Shown in pieces: positions 7,401 to 14,115 of a stretch of DNA of 16,590 nucleotides. Under the pieces are notes generated by a model. The model had not been told where the DNA came from. It was given only the letters and a program-made list of their open reading frames with translations, and made no database searches. The stretch lies in NCBI GenBank assembly GCA_964612455.1, contig CAZTCB010000028.1, positions 1 through 16,590 on the forward strand, given 5' to 3'. The stretch is from SFEB01 sp964612455. GTDB taxonomy: Bacteria; Bacillota; Clostridia; Christensenellales; CAG-314. A program made the position numbers and the translations under genes. Each line of letters starts with the position of its first letter. Position 1 is the stretch's first letter.

Positions 7401-7441
7401 ACGAAAAAACACCGAAATTTTTTTCGTATAAAAAACGAAAA
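7401..7441 (+). repeat. Overlapping inverted repeats between leuS and the AmaP-like gene
   Basis: Segment A, ACGAAAAAA (7401-7409), can pair with B, TTTTTTTCGT (7418-7427). B can instead pair with C, ACGAAAA (7435-7441). The two hairpins are mutually exclusive, an arrangement seen in attenuators, but both stems are mostly A-U and would be weak. I see no conventional leuS terminator in this gap. Confidence 0.35.
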
Positions 7442-7473
7442 CAAAGAGATAATATAAAAAGGAGACAACGATC

Positions 7474-8184
7474 ATGAAAAATACATTTTTAAAAATCGCA
7501 ATTTCTATCGTCATTGCCATTTCCTTGGTATTTATTATAGCCGCCGCGATAATGGCATTTCGATACGATTTCGTCGCGACCGAACGCGTAGGAACTACGC
7601 TGCTCGTTATTCTAGCCGCGACGAGCATCTGTTTGTCTGCATACTCGTTAATCACGCTGTTTGGCGGCGGCATCAGCGTAAAGACGATGATTATCGATTC
7701 CGACTCTTTTTCCGCCGTCAGCACGACCAACAAAGTCGTGCGCAATCTCGTCAAAAAGTGCGTTGCCGCCATTGACGGGGCGAAACTCCAAAGAATAAAA
7801 ATAGTCGAGGACGACAAACCGGGTTTTAAACTGACGGTAAAAATCAAACTGACCGATACAAACCTTGCAAATCAGACGGCTATGCTCAGATATCTGATAG
7901 AGGACAGCTTTAAAAAAGAACTTGACTTTGCCTTCAACTCCGTAACGATAAAGGTCACGTCGTTTAAAAACGAATTTATCCCTGACGTAAAAGCGGCTGA
8001 AAAATTTCTTTCCGACAAAGCGAAAGAGACAGAATGTAAAGCGAACTGCAAAATAGCCCCTCCTACGCCTGCGGAAACGGAAATGCTCGACGACGTTTTG
8101 ACTCCTCGGGAGATAGAAAACTCAAACGTCGACGCTCGTTGTGACGAAGAGGTATCGGCGGAAAAAGAACAAATAGACGCCTGA
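7474..8184 (+). CDS. amaP: AmaP-like membrane protein, Asp23/Gls24-related
   Basis: The 236-residue protein opens with two hydrophobic helices (about 5-29 and 38-62) separated by a short loop. A region at about 70-175 follows, resembling the Asp23/Gls24 (DUF322) domain of AmaP proteins, including VKIKLTDTNLANQT and a VKVTS-like closing strand. AmaP anchors the alkaline shock protein Asp23 to the membrane in Firmicutes and is tied to cell-envelope stress. Residues beyond about 185 form an acidic, probably disordered tail with two cysteines (ETECKANCK). GGAG lies nine bases before the ATG. No asp23-like gene is in the window, so any partner must be encoded elsewhere. It follows leuS by 121 bases and is closed by a strong terminator. 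The assignment rests on architecture and general similarity; the symbol is tentative. Confidence 0.62.
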   Translation: MKNTFLKIAISIVIAISLVFIIAAAIMAFRYDFVATERVGTTLLVILAATSICLSAYSLITLFGGGISVKTMIIDSDSFSAVSTTNKVVRNLVKKCVAAIDGAKLQRIKIVEDDKPGFKLTVKIKLTDTNLANQTAMLRYLIEDSFKKELDFAFNSVTIKVTSFKNEFIPDVKAAEKFLSDKAKETECKANCKIAPPTPAETEMLDDVLTPREIENSNVDARCDEEVSAEKEQIDA

Positions 8185-8201
8185 AAAAAAAGTTTTTTGA
8201 T

Positions 8202-8227
8202 AAACGCACCCGTACGGGTGCGTTTTT
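8202..8227 (+). terminator. Strong terminator after the AmaP-like gene
   Basis: CGCACCCGT (8205-8213) and ACGGGTGCG (8214-8222) are a perfect palindrome flanked by AAA and a run of five Ts. It starts 17 bases past the stop. In the opposite direction the stem is followed by TTTATC, so it may also limit read-through from uppP, which converges and ends at 8284. Confidence 0.88.
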
Positions 8228-8283
8228 GTTTCTCTCGCATGCCTTCTTTCTCTTATCAACTCGTAATCGCGACGAGAGCGACG

Positions 8284-9048
8284 CTACCATGCAGTCAACA
8301 GACTAAGCAACACGGGTATCGCCATATACAACGAAAACGGCCTCAACGATTTGTTTTGAAGATACCCGATAAAGAGTCGCAAACAAACAGTGCCGACCAA
8401 ATACGCCACGAGCATACCGAGCAGGACGGGTAGCAAATCAGCCGTAAAAAAGGCGTCGTTTTTTATCGCTTTGTACCCCTTTACCGCCGCTCCCGCGAGA
8501 ATGACGGGTATCGACAAAAGAAACGCGTATTCCGCGCTTTCTTTCTTTTTTACGCCAAACAAATCGAGCGTCGTCAACACGGCGCCGCTACGCGACAGTC
8601 CGGGGAGCACCGCCAGCCCCTGCGCCACTCCCGCAGCCAAAATATGGGTATACGGGGGCGAATAAAGCGGTCTGTTGTCCTTGCCTTTGCCCGAAACGAA
8701 ATCGAGCACTGCCGTTGCGGCAAATCCCACGGGTAGCATGAGCGTGTACCACTCCTCCGGAAAAAACAATTCTGCCGCCGCAGCGATGATAAAGGTCGGC
8801 ACGCTCGCCAGAGCCACCATTCCCAACCGCATGTCGGTAAACGGGTGTGAAATCATTTTCCACACCGACCGCCTCAAAACGGTCACTACCGCAAAAAGCG
8901 TACCTACATGCAACAAGAGGTTAAAAAACAAATCTTCCTGACAGCCGAGAAGTTTTTCCGCCAAAAAAAGATGTCCGCTGCTGCTGACCGGCAAAAACTC
9001 CGTCAATCCTTGCAACGCGCCCAAAAATATTCCTTGCCAAACAGTCAA
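8284..9048 (-). CDS. uppP: Undecaprenyl-diphosphatase UppP/BacA
   Basis: This integral membrane phosphatase removes a phosphate from undecaprenyl diphosphate, recycling the lipid carrier for peptidoglycan and other envelope polymers; extra copies confer bacitracin tolerance. Both family motifs are present: QGLTEFLPVSSSGH near the N terminus and PGLSRSG about 150 residues in. Seven or eight hydrophobic segments follow the family pattern. The frame also offers an ATG at 9055-9057 (257 residues), but AAGGAG directly abuts it with no spacer. The TTG three codons later lies nine bases from that SD and yields MTVWQGIFLGALQGLTE, like the short N terminus of many UppPs, so I prefer the TTG start (254 residues). 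It is divergent from ychF and convergent with the AmaP-like gene. Confidence 0.95.
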   Translation of the reverse strand: MTVWQGIFLGALQGLTEFLPVSSSGHLFLAEKLLGCQEDLFFNLLLHVGTLFAVVTVLRRSVWKMISHPFTDMRLGMVALASVPTFIIAAAAELFFPEEWYTLMLPVGFAATAVLDFVSGKGKDNRPLYSPPYTHILAAGVAQGLAVLPGLSRSGAVLTTLDLFGVKKKESAEYAFLLSIPVILAGAAVKGYKAIKNDAFFTADLLPVLLGMLVAYLVGTVCLRLFIGYLQNKSLRPFSLYMAIPVLLSLLTAW

Positions 9049-9065
9049 AAAAATCATCTCCTTAG

Positions 9066-9094
9066 TTTACAAATCTCAAAAGGTAATGTATAAT
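9066..9094 (+). promoter_or_regulatory. Promoter of ychF
   Basis: TTTACA (9066-9071), a 17-base spacer and a perfect TATAAT (9089-9094) give a near-consensus promoter. The leader to the ychF ATG at 9181 would be about 80 bases. The -35 abuts the uppP SD on the other strand. Confidence 0.8.
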
Positions 9095-9103
9095 GATTTT
9101 GAG
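9075..9103. repeat. Inverted repeat spanning the ychF -10 region
   Basis: CTCAAAA (9075-9081) and TTTTGAG (9097-9103) are perfect inverted arms with a 15-base gap, centred on the first base of the TATAAT. The position suits an operator for a dimeric regulator acting on ychF and perhaps on divergent uppP. The arms are AT-rich and seven bases long, so chance cannot be excluded. Confidence 0.4.
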
Positions 9104-9180
9104 TACGGTCGGCACGAGCGCGGCAAACGCGCGCCGAAGACGTAAAACCCAAATTTAATATATGGAGATATTTCGATAAT

Positions 9181-10275
9181 ATGAAACTCGGAGTCGTAGG
9201 TTTGCCCAACGTAGGCAAAAGCACTTTGTTTAACGCCATTACCCATGCCGGTGCACAAATAGCCAATTATCCCTTTTGCACCATAGAACCCAACGTAGGC
9301 GTGGTAGCCGTGCCGGACGAAAGACTGGACAAGCTGGCGGCACTGTACGACAGCAAAAAAATAACCCCCGCTTTCGTCGAATTCGTAGATATTGCAGGAC
9401 TCGTCAAAGGCGCAAGCCGCGGCGAAGGACTGGGTAACAAATTTTTAAGCCATATCCGCGAAGTAGACGCCATAGTGCACGTCGTCCGCTGTTTTATCGA
9501 CAGCAACGTAACGCATGTGGAAAACACCGTCAATCCCGCGCGTGACGTGGATATAATCAACCTCGAGCTGATTTTAGCCGACATCGAGACGGTGGCCAAA
9601 GCTCTCGACCGCGCAAAGACGGCGGCTAAGGGCGACAAAAAGTATCTCCTCGACGCCGACGTTTTAGACAGATTGTCGCGCCACCTCCAGGACGGCAAAC
9701 CCGCAAGGAGTTTTGACGCCGACGACGAAGAAAAAGAGATTATTTCCAACCTCTTTCTCCTGTCAAACAAACCCGTCATATACGCCGCCAATATTTCCGA
9801 AAGCGACGTCGGTAAAGACGAACGCGACCTGCCTCTCGTGCGCGAAGTTGAAGAAATCGCCGCCGCGGAGGGCAGTCAGGTACTCGTTATTTGCGCCAAG
9901 GTCGAAGAAGAACTGTCGGGTTTGTCCGCCGAAGAACAGTCGCTGTTTCTCGCGGAGTACGGCATTGACGAAAGCGGTCTCAATCGTATGATAAAGAAAT
10001 GCTACGACTTGCTCGGGCTTATCAGTTATCTCACCGCAGGCGAAAAAGAAACGCGCGCCTGGACGATAAAACGCGGCACGAAAGCTCCTCAGGCGGCAGG
10101 CAAAATCCATACCGACTTTGAAAAAGGCTTTATCCGCGCCGAAATCGTCCCGTACGAAACGCTCCTCGAGTGCGGAAACTACAACCTCGCCAAAGAAAAA
10201 GGCAAAGTCAGGAGCGAAGGCAAAGATTACGTCGTCAAAGACGGCGACGTCGTTTTGTTCCGCTTTAACGTTTGA
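9181..10275 (+). CDS. ychF: Ribosome-associated P-loop ATPase YchF (OLA1 family)
   Basis: The 364 residues match the family length. The P-loop is GLPNVGKST (7-15), the switch II/G3 motif is DIAGLV (70-75), and the usual G4 NKxD is replaced by N204-x-x-E207 (NISE), the hallmark that makes YchF prefer ATP over GTP. The C-terminal TGS domain is recognisable, ending in the VVKDGDVVLFRFNV strand. YchF binds ribosomes and is linked to oxidative-stress responses and start-codon choice in bacteria. GGAG lies 13 bases before the ATG, longer than usual. It is the first gene of a close plus-strand series with walJ, a CPBP protease and rlmH; the gap to walJ is only 20 bases. Confidence 0.97.
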   Translation: MKLGVVGLPNVGKSTLFNAITHAGAQIANYPFCTIEPNVGVVAVPDERLDKLAALYDSKKITPAFVEFVDIAGLVKGASRGEGLGNKFLSHIREVDAIVHVVRCFIDSNVTHVENTVNPARDVDIINLELILADIETVAKALDRAKTAAKGDKKYLLDADVLDRLSRHLQDGKPARSFDADDEEKEIISNLFLLSNKPVIYAANISESDVGKDERDLPLVREVEEIAAAEGSQVLVICAKVEEELSGLSAEEQSLFLAEYGIDESGLNRMIKKCYDLLGLISYLTAGEKETRAWTIKRGTKAPQAAGKIHTDFEKGFIRAEIVPYETLLECGNYNLAKEKGKVRSEGKDYVVKDGDVVLFRFNV

Positions 10276-10295
10276 TACCGATTGAGTAAAAAGTA

Positions 10296-11087
10296 ATGAA
10301 ATTTATCAACAAATACAGTGGCAGTAAAGGCAATCTGACCGTCGTTTCCGACAAAGGTCGGGCGGTTTTAATAGACTGCGGCGGAGGTGCGGGGAGGATT
10401 TTTCCCGCCCTCAGGTCGTGCGCCCTCTCCCCGTCGGACGTCGACGCCGTCCTCGTCACGCACGAACACTCCGATCACGTCGGCGGAATGGAAACGTTGC
10501 TCGACGCCAATCCCAAAATAAAAGTTTACGTCCATGCCAAAGGTCGCGCCGCACTGCTCGAAAAATTTCGCGAATACGACGGACGGATAATTTCTTTCGA
10601 CTCGGCGGTTGACGTAGGCGGTTTTCATGCGGATTTTTATCCGTGTTGCCATGACGCGGCGTATTGTTGCGGATACAAACTGACCGACGCCAAAGGTCGC
10701 TCGGTCGCGTCCGTAACGGACACGGGGGAAGTCGACGAGCGCACGTTGTACGGTTTTTTCGACGGGTGCGATACGGTACTCATCGAGAGCAACCACGACG
10801 TCAAAATGCTTGCGGAGGGTAATTATCCAATCTACCTGAAAAAACGCATACTCAGCGTGTGCGGTCACTTATCCAACTTTCGCGCGGCTCAGATAGTATC
10901 CCGTCTGCCCGATTTTAACGTAAAAAACGTGTTTTTAGGACACCTGAGTCTCGACAACAATACCGAAGAAATAGCTTTTGCCGAGTCGATAAACGCCCTT
11001 AAAAACCGCGGCGTTGTCGACGGCAGGGATATCAGCGTTTTCGTCGCGCGACAACTGTACGGAGGAAAAGAAATAAATGTCGACTAA
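10296..11087 (+). CDS. walJ: MBL-fold hydrolase of the WalJ/YycJ type
   Basis: At 263 residues this is a metallo-beta-lactamase-fold protein. SGSKGNLTVV at the N terminus, THEHSDHVGG (55-64, the metal-binding HxHxDH motif) and ESNHDVKML followed by YPIYLKKRI and GHLSN are characteristic of the YycJ/WalJ subgroup. In Bacillus-type genomes WalJ is encoded at the end of the walRK operon and is linked to coordination of replication, cell division and wall synthesis; its biochemical substrate is not settled, with a 5'-exonuclease role proposed. No walR or walK is here. There is no clear SD before the ATG, so translation may be coupled to ychF, 20 bases upstream. The 3' end overlaps the next gene by 11 bases. 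Confidence 0.92.
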   Translation: MKFINKYSGSKGNLTVVSDKGRAVLIDCGGGAGRIFPALRSCALSPSDVDAVLVTHEHSDHVGGMETLLDANPKIKVYVHAKGRAALLEKFREYDGRIISFDSAVDVGGFHADFYPCCHDAAYCCGYKLTDAKGRSVASVTDTGEVDERTLYGFFDGCDTVLIESNHDVKMLAEGNYPIYLKKRILSVCGHLSNFRAAQIVSRLPDFNVKNVFLGHLSLDNNTEEIAFAESINALKNRGVVDGRDISVFVARQLYGGKEINVD

Positions 11088-12042
11088 CCGATTTTCAAAA
11101 CGAAACAGCTACAAACTATTTACTTTTGCGGTAGGCGTTTTTTTGGTCATTCAGATGATTTTCGTCGCGCTAAATCCCCTTACCGGTATGGTAGACGAAA
11201 ACGGAGCGTACACGGGGTACTGGTTTTGGATAGTCAACGCGGTATTACAGCTTTCGCTCATAGCGGCTACGCTCGTCTTTTGCAAAATTTCAAAGATAAA
11301 CTATCCGTCGGCGATATCGATAACCAAAAAGCCGAACCTACGCGTCCTTTTGGCGGCAACGGGTATCGCGGCAGGTTTGTTTTGTCTCGTGTATCCCATA
11401 CAAACGTGGATAATCGCACTGTTTGAAAAACTCGGTTACGCGGCGAGTAGCTCGATACCCCTCGACGGCGAAGCGTCAACCGTCGTTTTGCTCGTTTTTG
11501 TTATCGTTATTCTCCCCGCTTTCGCAGAGGAACAACTTTTCAGGGGGGCGTTGCTCGGCGGTCTTAAAGCTCTCGGCACTATAAACGCAAGTCTTGCTTG
11601 CGGCGCGCTGTTTTCCTTGTTTCATATGAACCCGTCTCAGACGATATATCAATTTATAATGGGTTTTGCGCTTGCTTTCGTGACTTTGCGCGCGGATAGT
11701 CTCTACCCGTCTATGCTCGTACATTTGTTTAACAATCTCGTCGTGGTTGTTTTGGCATTAACCGTCGGAGACGCGGCTGACGCTTTCGTTGCAAAGTATT
11801 GGTACGCGTTTATCCTCGTCGGCGCGTGCGTCTGCGCGGCATGCGTGTACGCTCTCGTCAAGCTCACTCCGTCGACAACCCCCGAAACCGCCACGAAAAC
11901 GGACGGCAAATCGGACAATACCTTGCACCCCGTCGGCGGCAAAACGGAAAAAGAAAACCGCTCGACGAGTGACGTGTTGGTTCTCTTTGCGGGAGTGCTT
12001 GCCTGCGTCATAATGTGGTTGACGGCTTTCAACGGGGGTTAA
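11077..12042 (+). CDS. CPBP-family intramembrane metalloprotease
   Basis: The 321-residue protein has about eight hydrophobic segments and the three conserved motifs of the CPBP (CAAX protease and bacteriocin-processing, Abi) family. These are EEQLFR (EExxxR, 151-156), FSLFH (FxxxH, 178-182) and H215 with N219 in HLFNN. The glutamates and histidines should form an intramembrane metal site. Family members process prenylated proteins, pheromone or bacteriocin leaders, or anti-sigma factors; the substrate here is unknown. Between the last catalytic segment and a final C-terminal helix lies a polar loop (about 268-298) rich in Thr and Lys. GGAGG lies before the ATG, which is inside the walJ 3' end, and the gene ends one base before rlmH, so walJ, this gene and rlmH form an operon. 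Confidence 0.9.
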   Translation: MSTNRFSKRNSYKLFTFAVGVFLVIQMIFVALNPLTGMVDENGAYTGYWFWIVNAVLQLSLIAATLVFCKISKINYPSAISITKKPNLRVLLAATGIAAGLFCLVYPIQTWIIALFEKLGYAASSSIPLDGEASTVVLLVFVIVILPAFAEEQLFRGALLGGLKALGTINASLACGALFSLFHMNPSQTIYQFIMGFALAFVTLRADSLYPSMLVHLFNNLVVVVLALTVGDAADAFVAKYWYAFILVGACVCAACVYALVKLTPSTTPETATKTDGKSDNTLHPVGGKTEKENRSTSDVLVLFAGVLACVIMWLTAFNGG

Positions 12043-12043
12043 T

Positions 12044-12514
12044 ATGCTGAAAGTAAAAATTCTCTGCGTAGGAAAAATTAAAGAAGATTTTTTTACTATG
12101 GCGTTGGCTGAATACGGCAAACGCCTTTCTCGTTTTTGCGACTTTAAAATAGAAGAACTCCCCGAGTACCGCCTCAACGGCGAAACAACCGCGGATATCG
12201 CGCGCGCCAAGGACGAAGAAGGCAAAAGCATTTTAAAAAAGGTTGACGGGGCAATGGTTTTGCTGGACAGACAAGGCGTCTTGGTTTCTTCTACCGACGT
12301 TGCGGAGCTGCTCGGCTACTCGGCAACAGCAAAAGGCAGCGTCACTTTCGTCGTCGGCAGTAGCTACGGAGTATCGCAAGCGGTCTTTAACAAAGCCGAC
12401 AAAGTGATTTCTTTCGGAAAAATCACCTTTCCCCATCAATTGTTTAGAGTCGTCCTCGCCGAGCAGATATATCGCGGATTTACGATACTAAACGGCGTCA
12501 ATTATCACAAATAA
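12044..12514 (+). CDS. rlmH: 23S rRNA (pseudouridine1915-N3)-methyltransferase RlmH
   Basis: This SPOUT-class enzyme methylates pseudouridine 1915 of 23S rRNA (helix 69) in assembled ribosomes, using S-adenosylmethionine. The 156-residue length is typical. The N terminus MLKVKILCVGKIKEDF and the C-terminal block FGKITFPHQLFRVVLAEQIYRGFTILNG..YHK are diagnostic. The SAM-binding turn reads VGSSYG (104-109 region), where most homologues have IGG-x-x-G, so the second glycine is a serine here. A GGGGG-containing SD overlaps the end of the preceding CPBP gene. A CG-rich terminator follows at once, so rlmH is the last gene of the ychF/walJ run. Confidence 0.97.
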   Translation: MLKVKILCVGKIKEDFFTMALAEYGKRLSRFCDFKIEELPEYRLNGETTADIARAKDEEGKSILKKVDGAMVLLDRQGVLVSSTDVAELLGYSATAKGSVTFVVGSSYGVSQAVFNKADKVISFGKITFPHQLFRVVLAEQIYRGFTILNGVNYHK

Positions 12515-12527
12515 CTTTCACCCGTCC

Positions 12528-12555
12528 CGCGCGTTTGCTCGCGCGTGAGTTTTTT
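12528..12555 (+). terminator. Terminator after rlmH
   Basis: CGCGCG (12528-12533) pairs with CGCGCG (12540-12545) over the loop TTTGCT, followed by TGAG and six Ts (12550-12555). It starts 14 bases past the rlmH stop and closes the operon. Confidence 0.85.
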
Positions 12556-12701
12556 CCTTTTTTGCCTCTCTTCTTTTTTGCCCGTCACTGACGTTTCGGG
12601 ACACTCTCCCGACCGACACGGACGGCGTCTGTCACTTTTTTCTTTTTGTTGCATATACTAACCGAGACGACAAAAAAGAAAAACAAGGAGAAGAGCAGAC
12701 G

Positions 12702-13637
12702 GTGTTTAAGTATTTTGATTTATTGAAAGAAATCGATGAGTTTGACAGGCGCGGGACGGAGGTCGGCAGTATAGGCAACAGCACGCTCGGATTTGAAACG
12801 CCGTATATTTTCATCGGCGACAAAACCAAAAACAGCGTTATCGTCACAGGCGCAATCCATGCGCGCGAGCATATCACCGCCTTGCTGGTCGTAAACCAAG
12901 CCAAGCACCTGTTAAAACACACGGAACTGACACTGTCGGGCGGCATTTACTTTATACCGATGCTCAACGTGGACGGGGTGCGACTTTGTCAGGAAGGCGT
13001 CGGATTTTTGGCGGACAAACAACTGAAAAAAAACTTGATAAAAATAAACGGCGGCACGGATTTTTCGCTGTGGAAAGCAAATATCGCGGGCGTCGATCTC
13101 AACGTCAACTTTGACGCACGCTGGGGACGGGGTAGGAGCAATGTGTTTTACAAAGCCCCCTCCAACTACGTCGGTAAAAAACCCAACAGCGAAGTCGAAA
13201 CGAAAAACCTCATTCGGTTTACGCGCGCAGTCAATCCGCTCGCAACGCTCAACTACCACTGCAAAGGCGAAGTTATTTTTTGGCGGTTTTTTCAAAAAGA
13301 CAAACGGACGCTGTGGCAACACTACTGCCTCGCAAAAAGCCTTTCGCAGGTGACGGGGTACAGACTCGTCGCCACCGAGGCGGGTAGTTGCGGCGGGTAC
13401 AAGGATTGGTGCATAGACGCGCTCGGCATACCTTCGTTTACCGTCGAGGTCGGTAGCGACAAATACTCTCACCCCTACCCGTACGACCGATTTTTAGAAA
13501 TTTACGAAAAAAATGCGGATATTCCGCGGCGATTGCTCAACACGGTCTCTCGCGAAAAAGAAAGGGCAGATAAAAATGGAACAGAAGATAAAAATGATGA
13601 AACGAGCATTATCCCAAGCGAAAAAAGCTTTCGCTGA
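12702..13637 (+). CDS. M14-family zinc peptidase, probably acting on cell-wall peptides
   Basis: Zinc ligands H53 and E56 lie in GAIHAREH and H186 in LNYHCKGE; the catalytic glutamate is E249 in FTVEVGSD. There is no signal peptide, so the enzyme should be cytoplasmic. Cytoplasmic M14 enzymes of this size include gamma-D-glutamyl-diamino-acid endopeptidases and MpaA-like amidases that trim recycled peptidoglycan peptides; that role is inferred. The usual DLNRNF motif is DLNVNF (132-137), lacking the arginine that holds a free C-terminal carboxylate in classic carboxypeptidases. Translation probably starts at GTG 12702, with AAGGAG 11 bases upstream. A TATACT at 12654-12659 could be a -10 but lacks a clear -35. 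The last 20 codons, a polar low-complexity tail, overlap tadA by 62 bases in another frame. Confidence 0.88.
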   Translation: MFKYFDLLKEIDEFDRRGTEVGSIGNSTLGFETPYIFIGDKTKNSVIVTGAIHAREHITALLVVNQAKHLLKHTELTLSGGIYFIPMLNVDGVRLCQEGVGFLADKQLKKNLIKINGGTDFSLWKANIAGVDLNVNFDARWGRGRSNVFYKAPSNYVGKKPNSEVETKNLIRFTRAVNPLATLNYHCKGEVIFWRFFQKDKRTLWQHYCLAKSLSQVTGYRLVATEAGSCGGYKDWCIDALGIPSFTVEVGSDKYSHPYPYDRFLEIYEKNADIPRRLLNTVSREKERADKNGTEDKNDETSIIPSEKSFR

Positions 13638-14025
13638 GGGCGAAGTCCCCGTCGGCGCGGTAATCGTACTTGACGGCAAAGTAGTCTCAACAGGGCGGAA
13701 CATGCGCGACAAAAAACAAATAGCCACCAAACATGCCGAAATCGTCGCAATCGAGTCGGCGTGCAAAAAACTAAAAAGCTGGCGACTAAACGACTGCGAA
13801 CTGTACGTCACTTTGGAGCCGTGCGCCATGTGCCTCGGCGCGTGTTTTAACGCTCGGTTGAAAAAAATCCACTTCGGCGCGTACGACGCAAAAGGCGGTG
13901 TTTGCGGCAGCGTACTCGACCTGTCGTCCGTCAATCAACTCAACCACAATCTCTCCGTAGAAGGCGGTATATTGGCAGATGACTGCGCCCGACTGCTTAA
14001 AGACTTTTTCGCCGCCAGACGATAG
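13576..14025 (+). CDS. tadA: tRNA-specific adenosine deaminase TadA
   Basis: This zinc deaminase converts adenosine 34 to inosine in tRNA-Arg(ACG). Motifs are HAE (53-55; zinc ligand and proton-shuttling Glu) and PCAMC (82-86; two zinc cysteines), with the GEVPVGAVIV core near the N terminus. At 149 residues it is slightly short but within the family range. The frame stays open upstream to 13513, but ATG at 13576 gives MEQKIKMMKRALSQAKKAF, which matches the normal TadA N terminus; the SD is weak (AGGG, about 10 bases before). Its start lies inside the 3' end of the M14 peptidase gene, so the two are co-transcribed and may be translationally coupled. A terminator follows 37 bases after the stop. 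Confidence 0.95.
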   Translation: MEQKIKMMKRALSQAKKAFAEGEVPVGAVIVLDGKVVSTGRNMRDKKQIATKHAEIVAIESACKKLKSWRLNDCELYVTLEPCAMCLGACFNARLKKIHFGAYDAKGGVCGSVLDLSSVNQLNHNLSVEGGILADDCARLLKDFFAARR

Positions 14026-14062
14026 ATATACAACAAATATAAAACTTGTCTTAATTCACGAT

Positions 14063-14099
14063 AAAAAAACGGTACGACTACCTTGTCATACCGTTTTTT
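14063..14099. terminator. Bidirectional terminator between tadA and the pilin cluster
   Basis: AAAAAAACGGTAcGAC pairs with GTCaTACCGTTTTTT around TACCTT, with one mismatch. T tracts follow the stem on both strands, so it can stop both tadA (plus) and the large pilin gene (minus), whose stop is at 14116. Confidence 0.9.
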
Positions 14100-14115
14100 C
14101 CCTTTTTAGAACGTC

